Positions 44,788 to 51,853 of a stretch of 51,853 bases of DNA are shown here, one piece after another. The notes beneath the pieces are model-generated. The model saw only the letters and a list, made by a program, of their open reading frames with translations. It had not been told where the DNA came from and did not search any database. Source of the DNA: JACMJP01 sp046160675 (lineage in GTDB: Bacteria; Bacteroidota; Bacteroidia; Chitinophagales; BACL12); contig JBJXHH010000173.1 of the NCBI GenBank assembly GCA_046160675.1, forward strand, positions 1-51,853, given 5' to 3'. Within the stretch, counting starts at the first letter, position 1. Each line of letters begins with the position of its first letter. The translations under genes were made by a program, and so were the position numbers.

Positions 44788-47700
44788 TTAATCTTCTACC
44801 TCCACCAGTTTCTTCTTCTTGCTCATCATTTCTTCGTATTCCTCTTTGTTTCCTATCACATAATCAAAGAACTGGCGCTGCCCTGTACCTGCTGGTATCT
44901 GATGCCCTACAATCACATTTTCTTTAAGACCCTGTAGCTCGTCCACTCTTGCATTTATTGCGGCAGTACTCAACACCTTGGTAGTTTCCTGGAATGATGC
45001 TGCACTAATCCAACTACTGGTTCCAAGTGAACTCTTTGTAATACCCTGTAAAGTAGGGGTTGCCGTTGCTGTTACGGCATCTCTGTATTCCATCGGTTTT
45101 TTATCGGCTCTCTTTAACTGAGAGTTTTCTTCCCTTACTTGCCTTAAAGTAACTATCGCTCCAGCCTTATATTTAGTTGAATCGCCTGCTTCTGTGATCA
45201 CTTTCTTATCAAAAATCCTGTCGTTCTCTTCCAGGAATTCAATCTTATCAACTAATGATCCTTCAAGGAATCTTGTATCTCCAGCCTCAGTAATTGTCAT
45301 CTTACGCATCATCTGGCGAACGATGGTCTCAATGTGTTTATCATTGATTTTCACACCCTGCAGACGATATACTTCCTGGATTTCATTCACAATATATTCT
45401 TGCACCGCATAAGGACCTTTGATGGCAAGGATGTCGGATGGAGTGATAGCTCCATCGCTTAAAGTCATACCTGCATAGGTATAATCATTTTCCTGCACAA
45501 GGATTTGTTTTGAAAGCGGGACAAGATATTTTCTCTTTTCACCATCCCTTGATTCAACCTCAATCTCTCTGTTTCCTCGCTTTATTTTACCGAAGGTAAC
45601 TACACCATCAATTTCAGCAACTACAGCAGGATTGCTTGGGTTTCTTGCTTCAAATAATTCTGTAACCCTAGGCAGACCTCCTGTGATGTCTCGTACTTTA
45701 CCCAATGCTCTGGGTATTTTCGCTATGATCTGTCCTTGCCTCATATCTTCTCCTTTTTCAGGAACAATATGAGCCCCTACAGGCAGGTTATAACTCTTCA
45801 CTTCTACTCCCTTCTTATCTCTCAAAATAATCGTTGGTATCTTCGTTTTATCCCTTGTTTCTATGATCACTTTTTCTTTATGACCGGTTTGTTCGTCGCT
45901 TTCCTCCCTGAAAGTTATGTTCTCTATAATTGCATCATAGTCAACAATACCTGCATGCTCAGAAACGATTACGGCATTAAAAGGATCCCATGAACAAAGT
46001 ACTTCACCTTTCTTCACAATATCACCCTCCTGCACTAAAAGATTTGACCCATAAGGAACGTTATTACTGATAAATAACTTCCCGGAAGCAGGGTCAGCAA
46101 TTTTCACTTCTCCTGTTCTTCCGATAACGATCTTCACCTTTTTACCTTCATCATTTTTTGTTTCAACAAAACGCAACCCTTCAAACTCTATCTTCCCATC
46201 AAATTTTGCAAGCAATTTTGATTCAGTGTCAATAGAACCTGCTGTACCCCCCACATGGAATGTTCGAAGTGTAAGCTGTGTTCCAGGTTCACCGATGGAT
46301 TGAGCTGCAATAATTCCTACCGCATCTCCTCTTTGTGCTATGCGGTTAGTTGCCATGTTCGTTCCATAACATTTTACACAAACTCCTTTCTTGCTTTCGC
46401 AGGTAAGTACTGAACGAATTTCAATTGATTCAATCGCTGTTTCATCAATTCTCAAGGCGATATCAGCTTTAATAAGCTCACCTGCTTTCAGATATTGTTC
46501 ATCTGTGATAGGGTCGTATACATCATGTAAACTAGTTCTGCCGATGATTCTTTCACTCAACGGTTCAACTATATCTTCATTATCTTTTAATGCAGATATC
46601 TGAATTCCTCTTAGAGTTCCGCAATCCTCTTCTGTAATAACAACATCCTGTGCTACATCTACTAACCTTCTGGTTAAGTATCCGGCATCCGCAGTTTTTA
46701 ATGCTGTATCCGCCAAACCCTTTCTTGCACCGTGTGTACTGATGAAATATTCCAATACTGATAACCCGCCTTTAAGGTTTGAAAGGATGGGATTTTCAAT
46801 AATCTCTCCACCACCACCTGAACCTGATTTTCGGGGTTTCGCCATCAAACCCCGCATGGCGGCAAGCTGGCGAATTTGTTCTTTACTTCCTCTTGCACCC
46901 GAATCTAACATCATGAACACAGAGTTAAAGCCCTGTTTGTCTGTTGTAAGTGCATGAATAAGTTCGCCTGTTAGCCTTGTATTCAAACGACTCCAGATGT
47001 CAATGATCTGGTTATAACGTTCATTAGGAGTAATAAACCCGTTCATGTAGTTATAAATAACTTCGTCCACTTCGGTTTGGGCAGAATCAATTAATTTTTG
47101 CTTGTGTTCTACTTCTACAAGGTCGCCAATGTTAAACGACAACCCACCTTTGAATGCCCAGCGGAAACCAAGATCTTTTATGTCATCCAAAAATTTTGCA
47201 GTCTTTGGAACATCTGTGGTACGAATGATCTCACCAATAACTTTTGCAATCGCTTTTTTTGTTAGCAATGCATTTACAAAACCGGCATCCTCAGGAACTA
47301 CTTCATTGAAGATCACTCTTCCTACAGTAGTTTCAATCAATTTAAACTCAATTTTTTCTTCTTCTTTTATTTTCACCCTGCATTTTATCGACGCATGTAA
47401 TTCAACTTTTCCTTCATTGTAAGCAATAACTACTTCTTCTGATGAATAAAAAGTTTTTCCTTCACCCCTTACAGGATTTTCTTTTGTTCCTTTCTTCGCT
47501 TTGGTGATATAATATAATCCTAATACCATGTCCTGGGAAGGAACTGTTATAGGATTTCCGCTTTGCGGATTCAGGATGTTATGCGCTGAAAGCATGAGTA
47601 GCTGAGCTTCTAATATTGCTCCGTTACTGAGCGGCACATGCACAGCCATCTGGTCACCGTCAAAGTCAGCGTTAAAGGCAGAGCAAACCAAAGGATGTAG

Positions 47701-49110
47701 CTGAATTGCTTTTCCTTCAATGAGTTTTGGCTGAAATGCTTGTATGGAAAGCCTGTGCAGTGTGGGTGCACGGTTGAGTAATACAGGATGCCCTTTCAAA
47801 ATGTTTTCAAGAATATCCCAAATAACGGGTTCTTTCCTGTCTACTAATTTCTTAGCAGACTTAACAGTTTTTACTATACCTCTTTCAATGAGTTTGCGGA
47901 TGATGAATGGCTTGAATAATTCTGCAGCCATGTCTTTTGGCAAACCACATTCCTGGAGCTTTAATTCCGGGCCTACTACAATCACCGAACGGCCTGAATA
48001 ATCTACCCGCTTACCAAGGAGATTCTGACGGAACCGTCCTTGTTTTCCTTTCAACACATCACTCAAAGACTTTAATGCCCTTCCACCTTCAGCTTTTACG
48101 GCATTTGATTTTCTTGAATTATCGAACAAAGAGTCTATTGCTTCCTGCAACATCCTTTTTTCATTTCTTAAAATAACTTCCGGAGCTTTAATCTCGATAA
48201 GTCTCTTCAAACGATTGTTCCGAATAATTACCCTGCGATACAAATCATTCAAATCTGAACTTGCAAAACGGCCACCATCTAACGGCACTAAGGGGCGTAA
48301 TTCCGGCGGGATAACGGGAAGGTATTGAATCACCATCCATTCAGGACGGTTCTCAATATGATTGTTCGCTTCCCTGAAACTCTCAACAACACTCAGCCTC
48401 TTTAATGCTTCGCCTTTTCTTTGTTGAGAGGTTTCGGTGTTAGCCTGGTGACGTAAGGATGCTGAAAGGTCATCAAGATTAATGCGGTTCAACATGGTGA
48501 AAACAGCAGGTGCTCCCATGTCAGCGATAAACTTATTCGGGTCGCTATCATCCAATGCCTGGTTTTCTTTTGGAAGATTATCAAGGATATCAAGATATTC
48601 TTCTTCAGTGATAAGATCATTGGTATCAAATTTTTTCAACTCACCGTTTATCATAATCCCTTCAGAAACAGGACCGGGGTTGATAACGCAGAATCTCTCA
48701 TAATATATGATGGATTCAAGTTTTTTAGAACTTACTCCGAGTAAATATCCGATTTTGTTTGGTAAAGATTTAAAGTACCAGATATGCACCACAGGCACTA
48801 CTAATTTAATATGGCCCATGCGTTCTCTGCGCACTTTCTTTTCAGTTACTTCTACCCCGCAACGGTCACATACAATTCCTTTGTAACGGATCCTTTTGTA
48901 CTTTCCGCAATAACATTCAAAATCCTTTACAGGGCCAAAAATCCTTTCGCAGAATAATCCATCTCGCTCAGGTTTGTATGTTCTGTAATTGATAGTTTCA
49001 GGTTTCAGCACTTCTCCGTAAGATCTTTCAAGAATCGAATCAGGTGAAGCTAAACCGATTGTGATTTTTGTGAAATCGGATTTGATTTTAATATCCTTTT
49101 TGAAAGGCAT
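44788..49110 (-). CDS. rpoC: DNA-directed RNA polymerase subunit beta prime
   Basis: The 1440-residue protein is full length for Bacteroidota. It begins MPFKKDIKIKSDFTKITIGLASPD. Key parts: zinc site CYCGKYKRIRYKGIVCDRCG near the N-terminus, catalytic NADFDGD at 480-486 (Mg-binding Asp triad), bridge/trigger-helix region GARGSKEQIRQLAAMRGLMAKP, second zinc site CESKKGVCVKCYG, and C-terminal AATIN-like TAAINARVDELQGLKENVIVGHQIPAGTG. It follows rpoB by 44 bp in the same operon and is closed by a strong terminator. Confidence 0.98.
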   Translation of the reverse strand: MPFKKDIKIKSDFTKITIGLASPDSILERSYGEVLKPETINYRTYKPERDGLFCERIFGPVKDFECYCGKYKRIRYKGIVCDRCGVEVTEKKVRRERMGHIKLVVPVVHIWYFKSLPNKIGYLLGVSSKKLESIIYYERFCVINPGPVSEGIMINGELKKFDTNDLITEEEYLDILDNLPKENQALDDSDPNKFIADMGAPAVFTMLNRINLDDLSASLRHQANTETSQQRKGEALKRLSVVESFREANNHIENRPEWMVIQYLPVIPPELRPLVPLDGGRFASSDLNDLYRRVIIRNNRLKRLIEIKAPEVILRNEKRMLQEAIDSLFDNSRKSNAVKAEGGRALKSLSDVLKGKQGRFRQNLLGKRVDYSGRSVIVVGPELKLQECGLPKDMAAELFKPFIIRKLIERGIVKTVKSAKKLVDRKEPVIWDILENILKGHPVLLNRAPTLHRLSIQAFQPKLIEGKAIQLHPLVCSAFNADFDGDQMAVHVPLSNGAILEAQLLMLSAHNILNPQSGNPITVPSQDMVLGLYYITKAKKGTKENPVRGEGKTFYSSEEVVIAYNEGKVELHASIKCRVKIKEEEKIEFKLIETTVGRVIFNEVVPEDAGFVNALLTKKAIAKVIGEIIRTTDVPKTAKFLDDIKDLGFRWAFKGGLSFNIGDLVEVEHKQKLIDSAQTEVDEVIYNYMNGFITPNERYNQIIDIWSRLNTRLTGELIHALTTDKQGFNSVFMMLDSGARGSKEQIRQLAAMRGLMAKPRKSGSGGGGEIIENPILSNLKGGLSVLEYFISTHGARKGLADTALKTADAGYLTRRLVDVAQDVVITEEDCGTLRGIQISALKDNEDIVEPLSERIIGRTSLHDVYDPITDEQYLKAGELIKADIALRIDETAIESIEIRSVLTCESKKGVCVKCYGTNMATNRIAQRGDAVGIIAAQSIGEPGTQLTLRTFHVGGTAGSIDTESKLLAKFDGKIEFEGLRFVETKNDEGKKVKIVIGRTGEVKIADPASGKLFISNNVPYGSNLLVQEGDIVKKGEVLCSWDPFNAVIVSEHAGIVDYDAIIENITFREESDEQTGHKEKVIIETRDKTKIPTIILRDKKGVEVKSYNLPVGAHIVPEKGEDMRQGQIIAKIPRALGKVRDITGGLPRVTELFEARNPSNPAVVAEIDGVVTFGKIKRGNREIEVESRDGEKRKYLVPLSKQILVQENDYTYAGMTLSDGAITPSDILAIKGPYAVQEYIVNEIQEVYRLQGVKINDKHIETIVRQMMRKMTITEAGDTRFLEGSLVDKIEFLEENDRIFDKKVITEAGDSTKYKAGAIVTLRQVREENSQLKRADKKPMEYRDAVTATATPTLQGITKSSLGTSSWISAASFQETTKVLSTAAINARVDELQGLKENVIVGHQIPAGTGQRQFFDYVIGNKEEYEEMMSKKKKLVEVED

Positions 49111-49154
49111 ATATCGTTTCTCCTTTTAATTTTTAAAAGTGAACTGATTACTAG

Positions 49155-51853
49155 TTATTCAAACTTAAGGTCAAGAGCAAGCCCCCGTAATTCATGAACC
49201 AAAACATTAAATGATTCAGGTATTTGCGGCAATGGCATATTCTCTCCTTTTACTATTGATTCATAGGTTTTTGCACGGCCAATGATGTCATCAGATTTTA
49301 CAGTAAGTAATTCCTGTAAAATATTTGATGCTCCATAAGCTTCCAGTGCCCATACTTCCATCTCACCAAAACGCTGACCTCCGAATTGAGCTTTACCACC
49401 CAACGGTTGCTGTGTAATGAGTGAATATGGTCCAATGGAACGGGCATGCATTTTATCATCCACCATGTGATTGAGTTTGATCATGTAGATAACCCCCACA
49501 GTGGCAGGCTGATGGAAACGTTCGCCAGTTTCTCCATCATATAAATATGTTTTACCTAACGGTGGTAATTCTGCTTTATTCACCTGGTCAGCTATTTCTT
49601 CCAAAGTTGCTCCGTCAAAAATCGGCGTAGCGAACTTCACTCCCATCTTTTCTCCAGCCCAGCCCAGAACAGTTTCATAAATCTGCCCGAGGTTCATACG
49701 GCTTGGTACACCAAGTGGATTGAGTACTATGTCAACAGCAGTCCCATCTTCAAGGAATGGCATGTCTTCAGCTCTTACAATTTTGGCAACGATACCTTTA
49801 TTTCCATGTCGACCCGCAAGTTTATCTCCTACTTTAAGTTTTCGTTTTTTTGCAATGAAAACTTTTGCCAGTTTGATTACACCTGTAGGCAACTCATCCC
49901 CTACGCTTATGTTAAACTTTTCCCTTTTGTACCTTCCCAGCTCTTCATTCACTTTAATGCCATAGTTGTGAAGCGTCATACGCACATGGTCATCTGTTTC
50001 CTGCTCACCGGTCCATCCTCGGGGTTCTATGTTGTCATAGTTTAACCCTTCGAGCATTTTTAGGTTGAACTTGGTTTTAGGTGGGATGATCTCTTCTCGG
50101 AATGTATTGAAGATACCACCTGATTTTTTTTCTTTCAATAAACTACTAAGCTTATCAACTAACACCCCTTTCAAGTCGCCAAGAATTTTTGCATGTTCTT
50201 TATCCAGCTTTTCAAGAGCTATTTTTTCTCTTGTTTTTGCGTTCTTGTCTTTTTTAGCTCTTGCAAATAATTTCTTGTCAATAACAGTTCCTTCCACTGA
50301 TGGGGCGGCCTTTAATGATGCATCTTTTACATCGCCGGCTTTATCACCAAAGATTGCTCTTAAGAGTTTTTCTTCAGGTGTAGGATCAGTTTCTCCTTTG
50401 GGAGTAATTTTCCCGATGAGAATGTCGCCTTCTTTTACTGCGGCTCCGATGCGGATTATACCATTAGAATCAAGATCTTTTGTTGCTTCTTCAGAAACGT
50501 TCGGAATGTCAGCAGTTAATTCTTCTTCACCTAATTTTGTATCTCTCACTTCAAGTTCATATTCTTCAATATGAATGGAGGTGAAGATATCTTCTCGAAC
50601 TATTCTTTCATTAATTACAATTGCATCTTCAAAATTGTAGCCCTTCCATGGCATGAATGCCACTTTCAGGTTTACACCGAGTGCAAGTTCACCACCTTCA
50701 GTAGCATATCCTTCACACAATACCTGCCCCGGAACAATTTTATCGCCTTTGTTTACAATCGGTTTGATATTGATGCAAGTGCTCTGGTTTGTTTTTTTGA
50801 ATTTACGCAACTTATACACTTTGCGGTTATCTTCAAAACTTACCTGTGCCTGCTCATCAGATCTTTCATAACGGATGATGATCTCATTTGCATCAACATA
50901 TTCAACAACCCCATATCCCTCGGCATTCAAAAGCATTTTTGAATCTTCTGCTACTTTCTGCTCCAATCCTGTTCCAACAATTGGTGCCTGCGGTTTTAAT
51001 AACGGTACAGACTGACGCTGCATATTTGAACCCATGAGGGCACGGTTTGCATCATCATGTTCAAGGAATGGGATAAGTGATGCTGAAACACCAACGATCT
51101 GGTTAGGGGCAACATCCATGAAATCAATCTTGTCCGCTTCATACTCTGGAAAATCTCCAGTTTCACGACACTTGATCTTATCCATTAAAAAGTTTCCTTT
51201 TTCATCTAAAGGTGCATTGGCCTGGGCAATCACTTTTCTATCTTCATCATCAGCATTTAAATACTCAACAGCACCTTTTAAGTCAACTTTTCCATTTATA
51301 ACTTTCCTGTATGGTGTTTCAATGAAACCCATTTTATTGATCTTGGCATGTACACATAAAGTTGAAATCAAACCAATGTTTGGTCCTTCAGGTGTTTCAA
51401 TTGTACACAGCCTTCCGTAGTGTGAGTAGTGAACGTCCCGTACTTCGAAACCTGCTCTTTCCCTGCTCAAACCACCCGGACCTAAAGCTGAAATCCTTCT
51501 TTTATGAGTAATTTCTGCAAGTGGATTTACCTGATCAAGAAATTGGCTCAGCTGGCTTGTTCCGAAGAATGAATTGATAACTGATGAAAGTGTTCTTGCA
51601 TTGATCAAATCAATAGGTGTGAACACCTCATTATCTCTAACGTTCATCCTTTCACGGATGGTTCTTGCCATCCTTGCAAGCCCAACACCGAATTGAGCAT
51701 ACAACTGTTCGCCTACTGTCCTTACTCTTCTGTTACTCAGGTGATCAATATCGTCAATCTCTGCTTTTGCATTTGACAGTTCAACCAGGTAATTGATGAT
51801 AGAAATGATATCCTCTTTCGTCAATACCCGCATGCCGAGCGGTGTGTCGTGCC
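49155..51853 (-). CDS. rpoB: DNA-directed RNA polymerase subunit beta (5' end outside window)
   Basis: About 898 C-terminal codons are visible; the frame stays open to the right window edge (HDTPLG precedes the first internal Met), so the true start is beyond it. Typical motifs: FGTSQLSQFLDQVNPLAEITHKRR and the rifampicin-pocket segment LSALGPGGL-type region (ISALGPGGLSRERAGFEVRDVHYSHYGRLC), TIETPEGPNIGLI, GYNFEDAIVIN, KLAGRHGNKGIVAKI, PLGVPSRMNLGQI, GGQRFGEMEVWALEAYGA. The partner rpoC lies 44 bp downstream. Confidence 0.98.
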   Translation of the reverse strand, partial: HDTPLGMRVLTKEDIISIINYLVELSNAKAEIDDIDHLSNRRVRTVGEQLYAQFGVGLARMARTIRERMNVRDNEVFTPIDLINARTLSSVINSFFGTSQLSQFLDQVNPLAEITHKRRISALGPGGLSRERAGFEVRDVHYSHYGRLCTIETPEGPNIGLISTLCVHAKINKMGFIETPYRKVINGKVDLKGAVEYLNADDEDRKVIAQANAPLDEKGNFLMDKIKCRETGDFPEYEADKIDFMDVAPNQIVGVSASLIPFLEHDDANRALMGSNMQRQSVPLLKPQAPIVGTGLEQKVAEDSKMLLNAEGYGVVEYVDANEIIIRYERSDEQAQVSFEDNRKVYKLRKFKKTNQSTCINIKPIVNKGDKIVPGQVLCEGYATEGGELALGVNLKVAFMPWKGYNFEDAIVINERIVREDIFTSIHIEEYELEVRDTKLGEEELTADIPNVSEEATKDLDSNGIIRIGAAVKEGDILIGKITPKGETDPTPEEKLLRAIFGDKAGDVKDASLKAAPSVEGTVIDKKLFARAKKDKNAKTREKIALEKLDKEHAKILGDLKGVLVDKLSSLLKEKKSGGIFNTFREEIIPPKTKFNLKMLEGLNYDNIEPRGWTGEQETDDHVRMTLHNYGIKVNEELGRYKREKFNISVGDELPTGVIKLAKVFIAKKRKLKVGDKLAGRHGNKGIVAKIVRAEDMPFLEDGTAVDIVLNPLGVPSRMNLGQIYETVLGWAGEKMGVKFATPIFDGATLEEIADQVNKAELPPLGKTYLYDGETGERFHQPATVGVIYMIKLNHMVDDKMHARSIGPYSLITQQPLGGKAQFGGQRFGEMEVWALEAYGASNILQELLTVKSDDIIGRAKTYESIVKGENMPLPQIPESFNVLVHELRGLALDLKFE

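Noticed and set aside
49155..51833. GTG/ATG at 51833 as the start of rpoB
   Set aside because: The frame remains open to the window edge and RpoB needs several hundred more N-terminal residues; this is an internal Met.

Overview
The window is AT-rich DNA from a member of the Bacteroidota. Four lines of evidence support this: secreted proteins with C-terminal type IX secretion (T9SS) sorting domains, Bacteroidota-style promoters (TTG/TTTG about 19-20 bp upstream of TAnnTTTG), SusE/CBM-like surface modules, and the rpoB-rpoC arrangement. The exact family cannot be fixed from sequence reading alone; a Chitinophagales/Sphingobacteriia-type organism fits. No tRNA, rRNA, CRISPR array, insertion sequence or prophage was seen.

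Region 1 (1-14.9 kb) is a glycan-utilization locus, most likely for a beta-glucan. It holds two non-catalytic-looking, multi-module secreted binding proteins (one cut by the window edge) and a Nudix-type (NrtR/AraR-like) regulator with a degenerate Nudix box. A GH158-like endo-beta-glucanase overlaps the regulator gene. A tight six-gene operon follows: two outer-membrane beta-barrels, two surface lipoproteins (one with a CBM9-like domain), a GH3 beta-glucosidase and a GH16-like lipoprotein. No SusC/SusD pair is present, so the barrels and lipoproteins may replace it. Palindromes with arms CTTTTTGTAA / TTACAAAAAG lie at 1770-1790, 3579-3601, 3602-3624 (weak) and 5783-5805. Two of them overlap a promoter in the same register and are the likely operators of the Nudix regulator. 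This locus is the most novel part of the window.

Region 2 (15-21.7 kb) holds an Lrp/AsnC regulator divergent from a Rof-like Rho-binding protein gene whose leader carries a strong promoter and a terminator-like hairpin (an attenuator or a small RNA of about 70 nt). It continues with a membrane-anchored patatin phospholipase, the rRNA methyltransferase RlmD and a T9SS-secreted protein.

Region 3 (21.7-42 kb) is dominated by cell-surface polysaccharide functions: methyltransferase, GT4, Wzx-like flippase, Wzz-like protein, O-antigen ligase/polymerase, GT2, a YfhO-family membrane protein, WecB-like epimerase, another GT4 and a polysaccharide-deacetylase-like protein. Interspersed are a GAF-SpoIIE phosphatase, an orphan oligopeptide-type ABC permease, an alpha/beta hydrolase, a secreted S51 peptidase-like protein, a 2OG-Fe(II) oxygenase and an epimerase-type threonine dehydrogenase. 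Several convergent gene pairs here overlap at their 3' ends.

Region 4 (42-51.9 kb) holds an ALDH7-type dehydrogenase, a GC-rich structured intergenic block, a voltage-gated sodium-channel-like protein, a strong terminator, rpoC and the 3' part of rpoB (cut by the window end).
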